DNA from: Companilactobacillus ginsenosidimutans
GTDB lineage: Bacteria; Bacillota; Bacilli; Lactobacillales; Lactobacillaceae
Assembly: GCF_001050475.1 (NCBI RefSeq)
Contig: NZ_CP012034.1
Location: forward strand, 1,116,001-1,180,000
Direction: 5' to 3'
DNA length: 64,000 nt
Shown: one piece after another, positions 53,308 through 62,579 of the stretch
Layout of the letters: each line of letters begins with the position of its first letter
How positions within the stretch are numbered: position 1 is the first letter of the stretch
Notes under the pieces: generated by a model
The model's database searches: none
The model's input: the letters and a program-made list of their open reading frames with translations, nothing else
What the model was told of the DNA's origin: nothing
Translations under genes and position numbers: made by a program

Positions 53308-53931
53308 TTATTTTATTCGATATCTCAAAACAGTTTTTAGCTTGTCTTTATCAACACGTCGAGCGTCTGACAAATAAATCTCTCGATGAATTTTTGAAGC
53401 TCTCTTCTTATTATTAGCAACAACGAATTCGTCGATTTGTAAAAAGCTTGCCGGCTCTTCATCGTAACTTCCATGGTGAAGAATTTCAGCTGCTTCCATT
53501 GCTGGATAAGTCTTAATCTCTAACTCATCAATTAATGAAGGATTTTTCTTTTCCTTGGTAGCTGCAATAGATAATGTTATTAATCCAGCTGGGATAAAGT
53601 CAGGAATACGAATCATGATGTCATATTCAAATTCATTTTTATCCAAATGATCTAACTTCTGGCCGGCTGGAGTCAGTGACCAGACACCCTCAAGTGGGGG
53701 AACTACATAATCGTCAAACTCAACATCCTTATCCTCGCTGTACTTCTTGTAGTCAAACTTGAGTCCATAGGCAACTGGGTAAAGTGTCTCAATTTTCTCC
53801 TTGAAGCCTTCCCCATTTGGATCACCGATTCCATGCAACGAGATGAACTTTTGTTCGGGTACAGAAACGATTACTGGTTTCTGTTTGGGTAAATAAAGAT
53901 TTCTCTCCTGATTTTTAACGTCATATTTCAT
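53308..53931 (-). CDS. GyrI-like small-molecule-binding domain protein
   Basis: The 207-residue protein (start 53931 behind GGAG) belongs to the GyrI-like/SHOCT group. VPEQKFISLHGIGDPNGEGF and YPVAYGLKFDYKK near the N-terminus (about 25-75) and KLDHLDKNEFEYDIMIRIPDFI in the middle are its features. Members bind or hydrolyse small toxic molecules, and some are standalone ligand domains of AraC-type regulators. No DNA-binding domain is present. Substrate unknown. Confidence 0.78.
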   Translation of the reverse strand: MKYDVKNQERNLYLPKQKPVIVSVPEQKFISLHGIGDPNGEGFKEKIETLYPVAYGLKFDYKKYSEDKDVEFDDYVVPPLEGVWSLTPAGQKLDHLDKNEFEYDIMIRIPDFIPAGLITLSIAATKEKKNPSLIDELEIKTYPAMEAAEILHHGSYDEEPASFLQIDEFVVANNKKRASKIHREIYLSDARRVDKDKLKTVLRYRIK

Positions 53932-54045
53932 TTTACGAGCTCCGTCCATAAATAATGAGTTCCGTACAATACAAATTTAATTGTAATCAAAATGTTCAAT
54001 TGGTCAATACGGCGGTATTTATCGGTGGATATATATAACGTGTTA

Positions 54046-54074
54046 TTGCAAGAAAATGTGGTTATATATATAAT
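54046..54074 (+). promoter_or_regulatory. Promoter of the CcpN-like gene
   Basis: TTGCAA (54046-54051) and TATAAT (54069-54074) with a 17-base spacer. Confidence 0.6.
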
Positions 54075-54122
54075 AATCACAGTCAAATACAAATACATTT
54101 AGGAATTTGTCGGGGTGATACG

Positions 54123-54746
54123 ATGGAGCTTACGAAGAGACAAAAAGAAATTATTGCGATGACTAAAAAGAATAGTCCTCTCACGAGTGAAAAGATTGCC
54201 AACCAATTGAACTTATCTGTCCCAACTATACGAGGTGACCTCAGGTTGCTAACAGCTGTCGGCATCCTCGGGTCACGCCCCAAAGTCGGCTATGAATATA
54301 CAGGTATGAAAAACGCCCAGATCAGCTACGGTAATTTATACGATAAAAAAATCACTGATATTCTCAAGCGACCTGCCTTCGTAGAGCCCAGCACTTCACT
54401 CCAAGAATGCGTCAACAGCCTATTCTTAAGAGATACCGGATCACTCTATGTGATCGACGATAACAAAGATCTGCTCGGATTAATTTCCAGAAAAGATTTA
54501 TTGGCGGTAACTGTTAATAATGGCGACACTGAATCAATGACTGCAAGTATGGTGATGACACGCATGCCAAATTTGATTACGGTCACTTCTGATATGACTA
54601 TCATGAAAGTTGGAAAACTATTACTCAAACATGAGGTCGACTCTCTTCCAGTAGTTGAAAAAGAAAACTCCCGTAAGGTTGTCGGAAAGATTACAAAAAA
54701 TAGAATATTCCAATATTTCGTAGAACAAGGAAACAAAAACAGCTAG
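54123..54746 (+). CDS. ccpN: CcpN-like repressor (HTH plus two CBS domains)
   Basis: The 207-residue protein has a winged-helix domain (about 1-60: LTSEKIANQLNLSVPTIRGDLRLLTAVGIL) followed by two CBS domains (about 75-130 and 140-200) that bind adenine nucleotides. This is the CcpN/YqzB layout. In Bacillus, CcpN represses gluconeogenic genes when ATP is high. Commonly it is linked to a PPDK regulatory protein gene; here the neighbour is a DMT transporter reading the other way, so its targets are not visible. Start ATG 54123 behind GGGGTGAT. Confidence 0.85.
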   Translation: MELTKRQKEIIAMTKKNSPLTSEKIANQLNLSVPTIRGDLRLLTAVGILGSRPKVGYEYTGMKNAQISYGNLYDKKITDILKRPAFVEPSTSLQECVNSLFLRDTGSLYVIDDNKDLLGLISRKDLLAVTVNNGDTESMTASMVMTRMPNLITVTSDMTIMKVGKLLLKHEVDSLPVVEKENSRKVVGKITKNRIFQYFVEQGNKNS

Positions 54747-54771
54747 GAATTTTTCCCTAGCTGTTTTTTTG
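54735..54771. terminator. Bidirectional terminator between ccpN and the DMT transporter
   Basis: AACAGCTAGG-AATTTTT-CCCTAGCTGTT and T7; it lies over the ends of both convergent genes. Confidence 0.82.
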
Positions 54772-55896
54772 CATTGAATTAGAATGTATTGATTCTTTCA
54801 AAGCTTGATGTACTTCTTTTTGAGTTTCAATTGTATTTTTAATTGTGCTCTTAAAATTTGCATCCTCAACCTCTGAATCATCATCAGGTTCGTTAGCCAT
54901 ATCATGTTCCATTTCTTCCTCAACTTGTTCTTTTGGAAGCTTGGAATCACGAACAAATAATCCGATAACGCCGTAGGCAATTTTGGCACCCATAAGTGTT
55001 ATTGCTGAACCTAATAAAATAATTATGATACCAATTACTGTTCTTGTAGCAATAGCTTCGCCTAATACGGCCAAGGCTAATACTGGTGCAAGAGCAGGTT
55101 TTACCAAGAAAATAAGTGAAGCTTGAACAACTCCAACTTCGTCCATTGCGACAAAGTATAATCCAAAAGCAGCTCCAGTAACTAAGACTGAAATGTATAA
55201 AATAAGTGGCAATGTTGACCAACTGATTCCTTGGAAAAATGGAATGTTAACAAACTCGCTGTAATGACTTGGGATAACTGAAGCAATTGGTGTATGACTA
55301 ATTCCCATCAAAATTGCAAGTTCCCCTGCACCGAACAAGAATGACAGACATGTCATAGTCAGTGCGTTAATTCCAATTTTGTGACTGTGAACCCGGGACA
55401 TAACTCCATAAACACCAAAGATGATCGAAGATAATAATCCTAAGGTGATACCAATTGGATTTTTCAAATGGAATGGATCGATAATTACGAGCAATCCAAT
55501 TAACGTTAATACAAGTGCAAAGATATTAGTTCTAGATAATTTTTCATGTAAAAAGATAAATCCAATTATCAAACCAAAGATTGGATTGGCGCTTAACATG
55601 ATGGCAACGATTGAAGCGTCTGTCATCTGAATTGATAATTGATAAAGCGACATACTGACAACAACAATGACAAATCCAGTCGCTGCACAACGTAGCAAGT
55701 CTGATCTTGATAACAAGATACTGTGTTTTCTCAAATATGACCATGCGAATGGCAACAGTGCTAGCCCACCTATCAAGAATCGAATGAAGTTCAATTCGAT
55801 TGGGTTGAAGGTTCCCCCGGCGATTTTCAGTGCTATTTCCATCGAACTAAATAAGAAAGTCGGTATAAGAATTAATAGTATCGATTTGATTTTCAA
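54757..55896 (-). CDS. EamA/DMT-family transporter with acidic tail
   Basis: The 379-residue protein has ten membrane helices in two EamA repeats (about 1-140 and 150-300). ALKIAGGTFNPIELNFIRFLIGGLALLPFAW and ILLGSAITLMGA are typical of the drug/metabolite transporter superfamily. The C-terminal 70 residues form a charged, soluble tail (EEEMEHDMANEPDDDSEVED) not usual in the family. The start is TTG 55896 with a GGGGATG ribosome site rather far away, so it is less certain. Substrate unknown. Confidence 0.82.
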   Translation of the reverse strand: MKIKSILLILIPTFLFSSMEIALKIAGGTFNPIELNFIRFLIGGLALLPFAWSYLRKHSILLSRSDLLRCAATGFVIVVVSMSLYQLSIQMTDASIVAIMLSANPIFGLIIGFIFLHEKLSRTNIFALVLTLIGLLVIIDPFHLKNPIGITLGLLSSIIFGVYGVMSRVHSHKIGINALTMTCLSFLFGAGELAILMGISHTPIASVIPSHYSEFVNIPFFQGISWSTLPLILYISVLVTGAAFGLYFVAMDEVGVVQASLIFLVKPALAPVLALAVLGEAIATRTVIGIIIILLGSAITLMGAKIAYGVIGLFVRDSKLPKEQVEEEMEHDMANEPDDDSEVEDANFKSTIKNTIETQKEVHQALKESIHSNSMQKNS

Positions 55897-56040
55897 AACT
55901 TAAAAGCATCCCCAATTTTTTGTTAGTTATGTATTTTAGTTTACTCCTTTTTGATGGTTGCTTGTGTGATTAGCGGAGGTTATTTTATGAAACCGTTTTA
56001 AAGATGTGGGAGTTTGGTTGGAAGTTCACTGCCGTCCTCC

Positions 56041-56186
56041 GGGTAGTTTCGGCGGGGGCTGGAACGCTGTGATGCGATTTTGAGCTTTTGCAAGTACGGC
56101 AAAATCTCAAAACTCGCATTTCTTGTAAACGAGCCCTATGGCTCGTCAACAAGAACTCCACGGCTGAGCCCCCGGCGAAACTACCC
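56041..56186 (+). repeat. Structured dispersed element, subtype 1 copy
   Basis: Arms GGGTAGTTTCG (56041-56051) and CGAAACTACCC (56176-56186) are perfectly complementary and continue inward as CGGGGGCT/AGCCCCCG; outside, GGAAGT/ACTTCC (about 56020-56205) extends the stem. The interior has GGCTGGAACGCTGTGATGCGA, TTTTGAG-CTTTTGC-AAGTACGGCAAAATCTCAAAA, a TTGTAAACGAGCC-CTAT-GGCTCGTCAACAA hairpin and CGGCTGAGCC. The surrounding 55897-56741 gap (845 bases) contains this copy, the reverse copy at 56515-56670, and nothing else that I can recognise. Confidence 0.75.
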
Positions 56187-56514
56187 TGCGGACTTTACTT
56201 CCATCTGAACTCTAATCTTGTAAAACGGACATAAAATCCAGTACTAATTACGTCGATTTGGTTTATATGCACTAGTATTGGTTTTTATTTTTTTTTTGAT
56301 TGGCATATCTTATCCAAAGACCAAAGAATAAGAAATAAGATTACTAGCTAACCGATTTAGAATTTTATTTCTGTATGCAAATTTGCATTATAGATTGCCA
56401 ATGAAAAATACGTGATGTATCAAATCATACTTATTCAACACTTAATCGAATTATAAACGACCAACAAAAATATGATCTCTATCCCACCAAACACGGCAAG
56501 TTTGAGCATTACTA

Positions 56515-56670
56515 GCCTGGAGGTGGAGTACGAGGGGTGCTCAGCCGGCAAATTTCTCTTAGTCGACGAAGTCGACTTAGTGAAAGACTCAGTTCCAAGA
56601 CTTCCCGAACCTTGGAAGGCTTGGAATGATGTCGCCAGCGTTCCAGCCCCCTCGTACGGAACCTCCAGGC
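56515..56670 (-). repeat. Structured dispersed element, subtype 1 copy (reverse)
   Basis: Minus-strand copy, closely similar to that at 38374-38529. The closing arms GCCTGGAGG...CCTCCAGGC (56662-56670 and 56515-56523) are perfectly complementary here, while the 38.4-kb copy has one change. Motifs GGGCTGGAACGCTGGCGACATC, CTTTCACTAAGTCGAC-TTC-GTCGACTAAGAG and GCCGGCTGAGC are present. The stem hairpin reads GTCGAC here and GTTGAC/GTCAAC at 38.4 kb, a compensated change. Confidence 0.75.
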
Positions 56671-56696
56671 GGCAGTGAACCCAACCACCCAACAAC

Positions 56697-56732
56697 AAAA
56701 AAAGCGAGCCGACTAAAGTCGACCCGCAATCA
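56697..56732 (-). terminator. Terminator after the Cna_B surface protein
   Basis: On the minus strand GCGGGTCGACT-TT-AGTCGGCTCGC followed by T7. Confidence 0.8.
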
Positions 56733-56741
56733 TACTATATT

Positions 56742-58832
56742 TTAAACCTTACGATGTTTTCTGAAGTACATCATAAATACGATAAATCCAGCAAGAATAA
56801 TACCAATAATAGTAGCGATAGTATTCTCAGTATTACCAGTCTGAGGATACTTGCCCTTTGATGGAGTCTTCAATGACTCTTTAATTGTAGATCCTGGCAT
56901 TGAAGTTGATGGATATGTTGGTTCTAGAATTCCGCCTGTGCCTGGTTCACCTGGTTTAACTGGTTCTGTTACTCCGGGTTCTGGACCTGGTTCAGGTTGT
57001 GGTTCTGGTGTTGGTTCGGGCTCTGTAACGGGTGGAGTTACTTCGGCCTTGTCTTTTGCAGTAACATTGGTTGCTTCGTTGGCTGTGATTGTAACGGTAA
57101 TTGGTGTTGTATCAAGCTCATAGCCTTCTGGTGCAATCTTTTCGACTAAGGTGTATGTTCCTGGTGCTAAATCTTGTAAATCGATAATACCTTTTTCATC
57201 AGTTGTTAGATCATCTTTTACCACGGTACCTTCGGAATCTTTGAGTGTGTATACGGCGCCTGGTAAAGTTGTTGTGTCTTTATCGGAGTCAACTTTTACC
57301 AAGTTTAATGTACCAGTACCTGGGTCAACGATTGCTACTTTGTCAGTTGCGGTGAATTTTGTTACTTCACCAGGCGTGATATCAATCTTAATTGGTGTTG
57401 TATCAAGTTCGTAGCCTTCTGGAGCTGTCTTTTCGACTAAAGTGTACGAACCTGACTCTAAGTCTGGAAGAAAAATCTTTCCGTTGGCATCTGTAGTTAC
57501 ATCTTCTGTAACTGTTTTGCCGCTGGCATCAAGAAGTGTGTAAACTGCTCCGGGTAATGGAGCTTTGGTCTCTGCATCCTCTTTGATTAACATCAAGCTA
57601 CCAGTGCTATCTTCATCTTCAACTTCTCTGGTATCTTGAGCAGTGACTTGAACTTGAGTTGTTGATCCAGGGTAAATCTTGAACGGAATTGGATCGAGAT
57701 TCTCTGTGTATCCTTCAGGACTGCTAGTTTCAACGAAACTATAATCACCCGAGTGCAATCGACTTAAGTTTATTGCTCCCATTGAATCTGTGACAAGTCC
57801 ACTTTGGATTACATCTCCGGTTGCATCAAGCAAATCATAGGTGGCCCCGGGTACCAGAATGGCATTATCTTCAGAATCAACTTTTGTTAACTTAACGCTA
57901 CCAACAGCTGTTCCTGTCCCTGTACCTTGACCACTCCAAGTAATTGCTGATCCAACTTCTTTTGTGACGACACCAGCAACAACCATTTGTGCGTTGTTTG
58001 TCCATTTTGCCGGTACGGCGTTTGGATCGTCAACTTTGACTACGTATTGCATGTTGACAGCTTTATCAACATCTCCGAAGTCAAAAGTTATTTTCTGTCC
58101 ATCGACTGTAACTTTAGGTGTCAAAAGTCCGCCATCTGGAATGAACTTACCGCCTTCATATGAACCAGTTGGACAATAAGCAGAATATGGAACATAAGAT
58201 TGACCAGGGCTCAATGTATCAATAACTTGAACATTAGTTAAGCTTGATTCGTCCGGATTAAAGGCAATGTTCCAAGTAAATTCTGTTGGCGCATTATCAT
58301 TATTCGGATCACGTCCAGAAATCCAACCTACTTTATTCATAACCCAATCTTTCGGATCAACTGAAGTAATTGGATTACTTATCCCTTTGGCATGTAATGT
58401 AAGTGTTCCTTTACGATTTTCAATATTTGAATCAAATTGAGCTGTTGCAGTCATGGTACCGGTTGATTCACCAGCTTTAATTGTGAAGACTGCTATTTGT
58501 TCATTTTGTTCGTTATAAATTGGAATATTCCTATCTACTAAGGTTGCTAAGCCTTCGGGTAATTCAAATTCTGCTGTGTCACCAATATTTACGTGAACCC
58601 CATCAGGAATTTGCCAGTTATACGAAACCGTGTAGTGATCCCATGTATAAAGCGGTCCATTAGGATTTACACTTTCCCCATTGGCATCAGTAATTAAAGC
58701 ATCCTCACCGGAGGTTCCCGACATAGGAATCTTCGCGGCTTGAGATGTTTGCGAGTTAAATGTTGTCCATGTGAAGATGGCCAGTACTACAGCCACCACG
58801 GATAACATTATCGATGAAATTCTGTATTTCAT
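56742..58832 (-). CDS. Sortase-anchored Cna_B (SpaA-like) surface protein
   Basis: The 696-residue protein has a signal peptide (about 1-33), an N-terminal Ig-like adhesin region (about 35-310) and three SpaA/Cna_B repeats of about 90 residues (around 318-405, 412-505, 510-600; each with LVKVD...TLPGA.YTL..., ...GTYTLVEKIAPEGYELD). A Pro/Glu linker follows (about 605-640). The sorting signal reads YPQTG (662-666) instead of LPxTG, followed by a hydrophobic helix and RKHRKV. It probably acts as an adhesin and may carry intramolecular isopeptide bonds. Ribosome site GGGAGATGG. Single gene; no sortase adjacent. Confidence 0.88.
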   Translation of the reverse strand: MKYRISSIMLSVVAVVLAIFTWTTFNSQTSQAAKIPMSGTSGEDALITDANGESVNPNGPLYTWDHYTVSYNWQIPDGVHVNIGDTAEFELPEGLATLVDRNIPIYNEQNEQIAVFTIKAGESTGTMTATAQFDSNIENRKGTLTLHAKGISNPITSVDPKDWVMNKVGWISGRDPNNDNAPTEFTWNIAFNPDESSLTNVQVIDTLSPGQSYVPYSAYCPTGSYEGGKFIPDGGLLTPKVTVDGQKITFDFGDVDKAVNMQYVVKVDDPNAVPAKWTNNAQMVVAGVVTKEVGSAITWSGQGTGTGTAVGSVKLTKVDSEDNAILVPGATYDLLDATGDVIQSGLVTDSMGAINLSRLHSGDYSFVETSSPEGYTENLDPIPFKIYPGSTTQVQVTAQDTREVEDEDSTGSLMLIKEDAETKAPLPGAVYTLLDASGKTVTEDVTTDANGKIFLPDLESGSYTLVEKTAPEGYELDTTPIKIDITPGEVTKFTATDKVAIVDPGTGTLNLVKVDSDKDTTTLPGAVYTLKDSEGTVVKDDLTTDEKGIIDLQDLAPGTYTLVEKIAPEGYELDTTPITVTITANEATNVTAKDKAEVTPPVTEPEPTPEPQPEPGPEPGVTEPVKPGEPGTGGILEPTYPSTSMPGSTIKESLKTPSKGKYPQTGNTENTIATIIGIILAGFIVFMMYFRKHRKV

Positions 58833-59725
58833 ACAAAACCATCTCCCTAAAAATATGGATTGATTTAATCTCTAAATCGAGTCAAGTATATATCCTGGGC
58901 GCGCCAGAGGTACATTTTAACAGTCAACGAATAATTCATAAAAAGTATATCTATACAAAATAAAAAAGCCGACTAAAAAGTCGACTTTCGATCACACTAC
59001 AGGCTGAAGTTTACATTTCAGGTGTAGTTAACTGAATAGCGGTTCATCCTGGTTCAAAATTGGTCAAAACTATTGGGAGATAGCCTTTTCCATAAACCAG
59101 TTAGCATATTTGAAATCTTATCACGGCGTGACACAAATCATTCCGAAGTAAGTTGATAATTTTATTTCCGCAACATTTTTCTTAATAAAGATGGGAGGTC
59201 TCGTAATTAAGATGTTGTAGTGTCAGTGAGTTTGTCATCGCAGCAGACGATATTTTAAAACAAAGTCACTTTAATAATAAAATAAATATCAGATATTCAG
59301 AATCATCGTATTCGCTAAAGTTCTAATATACTTGATCCATTCGTTTGTTAAATCTCGAACTGACTCATCAAGGACAGCAACCTTGATTGGGAGGAATCAA
59401 TTCTTCGAAGTTGTTAATAAGGGAAATTTGCATCAAGGTGAAATTCAAGCCAGAATTTCGCCAGCGGCAATACTTTCGTATGTGCCAAACTTCCATTAAG
59501 TGTTTAAACCGCTAGTAAACTACTTCTTGCTAGTAGAGTAACATTTAATCTTCTAATGTAATTTCCGGCTATGAACGTTAAGCAATTCACATTCAATAGC
59601 GTAGACATATAATACCAATCATTAGGCGCTTTCAGTTCTCAATATACATATTATTATTTTCCCATTTTGATACGTTTTCTGATAAATATTAATTTGAATA
59701 ATATTTCCTAAATGATATTCATAAA
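58833..59725. other. Non-coding stretch with possible gene remnants
   Basis: No convincing gene is present in 893 bases. At 58960-58990 (minus strand) AAAGTCGACT-TTTT-AGTCGGCTTT and a T run form a terminator-like hairpin that resembles the one after the Cna_B gene. Short open pieces occur: plus strand 59392-59499 (about 35 codons ending in SPAAILSYVPNFH) and minus strand about 59290-59390 (VLDESVRDLTNEWIKYIRTL). They are too short and interrupted to name; a decayed gene is possible. Confidence 0.4.
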
Positions 59726-61051
59726 TTACTTTGAAGAAAGTTTAAATCGGCGTGTTGAATAGTAGGTAATCGCTGACACAAAAATAATCCAAATTGAAAT
59801 AAATAAATGAATATTAGTTAACAATGAATACGTTGCTCCTGAGACTGATTTATCAAAGAACGAAAGCACTTTGACGTTCATCGCAAAACTCAAAATATAA
59901 ATGACACTCATATAGATTAGTTGCTGAGAAATATTTCCAACACTAGAAAGCTGATATTTGATTAAAAATGCCCTCTCGCCATTTAAGTTAGGATGCGTAT
60001 ACAAAGAATCATTCAAAATCACATTATCAGCACCTATAAAGATTGCGCACAGTAACAGTCCGAAGAAGTATGTTGGATCCCACATTGTGAAGATAATTCC
60101 AATAATTAACACTGGATATCTCCACTCTGTGAACTTTTTCAACAACGTTGGACCAAGCTCAAATCCTACCATGTAAATTACAAATATAATCATAGTTGAA
60201 TTGAATTTGAATCGTAACGTACTATCAAAAATCGAATAAAGCAGGACGAAGTTCATTACTACACCGCGAGTTAATGCTGCTAAGCTCAGTGGAAAAATTT
60301 TTCGGTGAATATCTAATTGAAAATAAATTAAGGTTGCCAAAACAATCACAGCTAACAAACAAATAAGTAAATCCATCACACTAGAGGTATTTGTTAGCCT
60401 TGTGTAGCGGATTGAGAACATTAAAATTACGAGTACTACTAGGAATATTAGTGCCAATACTAATTTTGAAGGATTGTGGATACTAATCTTATAGTCACTG
60501 TTTGAATAAAAATCAATTTGGCGTTTCATATAAATCCCACCAAACCAGCTAAAGACGAAGACAATTGCCAAAAATCCAAACGCTAAATTCAAAATTTGCA
60601 TCTTATCTGAAAGATATCCGATTGCAACTAGAATAATCATGGCAACTAATGCGGCCATCCAATGATTTATAGTTATCTTAAAATTCTCATCTAGTTTTCC
60701 ACGTGACCTCATCGTTAAAAAATATGGCCAGATCCAACTTGATGAAAGTCCTAGGAGTATTCCACCGAGAATTCCAAAAAATGGATTGCCCGCAAACAAC
60801 ATTGATAATGAACCAATAATCCCCGTGACGTTCGAGACGTTTAACATTGTTGCTGCGGTCCAATTTATATAGACAGTTAGCAACATGCCAATACATCTGA
60901 ATGTATATAGCATTAAAAAAGGCAACGCATAAACTGGATTCCCACTATTTTGGGTATATAACATTAGACAAAAGAAATATGGAATGACCACCCCTGCATT
61001 TGCCAACAAATTTAATACGCCAACAGAAAAAGTTTCGAAATTTTGTCGCAT
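59726..61051 (-). CDS. MFS-like membrane protein of unknown function
   Basis: The 441-residue protein (start 61051 behind GTGAGGTT) has 12 hydrophobic helices but no clear MFS loop motif. Features such as LMLYTFRCIGMLLTVYINWTAA (around 40-60) and GADNVILNDSLYTHPNLNGERAFLIKYQLSS (around 330-360) do not let me assign a family beyond an MFS-like fold. It is transcribed toward the Cna_B gene and away from thiE with 66 bases between. Could be a permease for a thiamine-related compound, given the neighbour, but there is no direct support. Confidence 0.6.
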   Translation of the reverse strand: MRQNFETFSVGVLNLLANAGVVIPYFFCLMLYTQNSGNPVYALPFLMLYTFRCIGMLLTVYINWTAATMLNVSNVTGIIGSLSMLFAGNPFFGILGGILLGLSSSWIWPYFLTMRSRGKLDENFKITINHWMAALVAMIILVAIGYLSDKMQILNLAFGFLAIVFVFSWFGGIYMKRQIDFYSNSDYKISIHNPSKLVLALIFLVVLVILMFSIRYTRLTNTSSVMDLLICLLAVIVLATLIYFQLDIHRKIFPLSLAALTRGVVMNFVLLYSIFDSTLRFKFNSTMIIFVIYMVGFELGPTLLKKFTEWRYPVLIIGIIFTMWDPTYFFGLLLCAIFIGADNVILNDSLYTHPNLNGERAFLIKYQLSSVGNISQQLIYMSVIYILSFAMNVKVLSFFDKSVSGATYSLLTNIHLFISIWIIFVSAITYYSTRRFKLSSK

Positions 61052-61117
61052 AACTATAACCTCACAGTTCGTTACCCTGATTATACGCAAAAAGACGCAT
61101 GTGTTTATCCATACGTC

Positions 61118-61759
61118 TTATTTGAATACATCTAAAACATTTTTTACACTTCGATTTATATCATCAGTCTGTGTGACTAAAGTAATGAATGCCGCACCAA
61201 CAGCTCCATTATTCTTTAACGATTGTAAGTTGGTGTTGTCAATACCACCGATTGCTACGATTGGCACATCACTAATATTCACCATATCTTCCATCAGTTC
61301 TAGTCCCATCGGAGCCACTGCATCAGGCTTCGAATTTGTGGAAAATATTGGTCCAGCGCCGATGTAATCGACACGATCTATTTCGTTAGCAATTTCGGTT
61401 TGCTCAATGGTCTGACAAGATAGTCCAATCATCATATCCGGATTGGCATCCCGAACCACTTTCGTAATTCGCTCATCTTTTTGTCCAACGTGAACCCCGT
61501 CAGCATTTAACTTGTTTGCCAAATCGACATCGTCATCAACAATAAAGGAAATTTGTGCGTTATTACAAATATCACGAAGTATCACACCTAGTTGATAACG
61601 CTGCTCATCATTTAGCTTGGATTCACCTTTATCACGATATTGAAAGGCGGTAATTCCGGCAGCGATTGCTTCATTCAATATAGCTGGTAAATCTCGGTCA
61701 CCAATATCTTGAGTTCCACACACAAAATAAGCTTGAAGCATTTCTGATTTAAATTTCAT
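61118..61759 (-). CDS. thiE: Thiamine-phosphate synthase
   Basis: The 213-residue TIM barrel joins HMP-PP and HET-P to form thiamine phosphate. Motifs: AYFVCGTQDIGDRDLP, FQYRDKGESKL, VDDDVDLANKLNADGVHVGQKD and YIGAGPIFSTNSKPDA. The start ATG 61759 overlaps the thiD stop by 11 bases, so translation is coupled. It is the last gene of thiMDE. No de novo thiazole or HMP synthesis genes are visible, so the operon is for salvage. Confidence 0.94.
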   Translation of the reverse strand: MKFKSEMLQAYFVCGTQDIGDRDLPAILNEAIAAGITAFQYRDKGESKLNDEQRYQLGVILRDICNNAQISFIVDDDVDLANKLNADGVHVGQKDERITKVVRDANPDMMIGLSCQTIEQTEIANEIDRVDYIGAGPIFSTNSKPDAVAPMGLELMEDMVNISDVPIVAIGGIDNTNLQSLKNNGAVGAAFITLVTQTDDINRSVKNVLDVFK

Positions 61760-62579
61760 CGAAGGCACCCTCGGCATTATATGCCCAGTGGTTTAGTGGA
61801 CCGTGACCATGACCAACTTGAATGGTATTTTTAATTGCTGCCTCAACAAAATCTTTTCCATATAAAATGGCAGATTTCATATCATCGCCTAATGCCAGTC
61901 TTGAAACTATCGCAGACGAAATTGTATCGCCCGTTCCGTGGGTTCTGATTGTGTGAACTCTCTTGCTGCTCATCTTGAAACTCTCACCATTTTCCAAAAG
62001 CACAACATCACGAACCATTTCTGAATCGCCATGGCCACCTTTGATCAAAACATTTTTGGCTCCCAAATCTTGAATCTTCTTGGCGGCAACGAGCATCCCA
62101 CTTTGACTTTCAATCTTACTGCCAATCAAACGCTCAGCCTCGGGCATATTTGGTGTAACTAATGTGGCAAGCTTGATCAATTTATTTTTGATAGCATCAA
62201 TACCTTCATCAGAAAGTAATTGTGAGCCACCTTTAGCAATCATAACTGGATCCAATACGAATGGACCAAAGTCATATTTCTTCAAATTGTCATAAACGAC
62301 TTCAACATGTTCAGCATCAGCCAACATTCCGGTCTTACAGGCCTTGATTTTGAAATCATCGTTTAATGAAGCAAACTGTTCCGAAATCAATTTTGGAGAA
62401 ATTGCCTGAAAATTCTGAACACCAATTGTATTTTGCGCCGTCACAGCGACAACCACTGCAGTCGAAAAGACACCACATTCCTGCATTGTCTTCATGTCAG
62501 CCATAATACCAGCACCGCCACCACTGTCAGTTCCAGCGATGGTCAATGCTTGTGGAAAGCTATTTACATCATTCATCAT
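61749..62579 (-). CDS. thiD: HMP/HMP-P kinase
   Basis: The 276-residue ribokinase-like enzyme phosphorylates hydroxymethylpyrimidine twice. GTDSGGGAGIMADMKTM at the N-terminus and RTHGTGDTISSAI (catalytic Asp) near 213-225 are typical. It overlaps thiM upstream by 11 bases. Start ATGATG; either ATG is possible. Confidence 0.94.
   Translation of the reverse strand: MMNDVNSFPQALTIAGTDSGGGAGIMADMKTMQECGVFSTAVVVAVTAQNTIGVQNFQAISPKLISEQFASLNDDFKIKACKTGMLADAEHVEVVYDNLKKYDFGPFVLDPVMIAKGGSQLLSDEGIDAIKNKLIKLATLVTPNMPEAERLIGSKIESQSGMLVAAKKIQDLGAKNVLIKGGHGDSEMVRDVVLLENGESFKMSSKRVHTIRTHGTGDTISSAIVSRLALGDDMKSAILYGKDFVEAAIKNTIQVGHGHGPLNHWAYNAEGAFDEI

Noticed and set aside
56435..56698. 87-codon reading frame with similarity to the one at 38.4 kb
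   Set aside because: The similarity comes from the shared repeat; the frame exists only because the repeat is G/C-rich.
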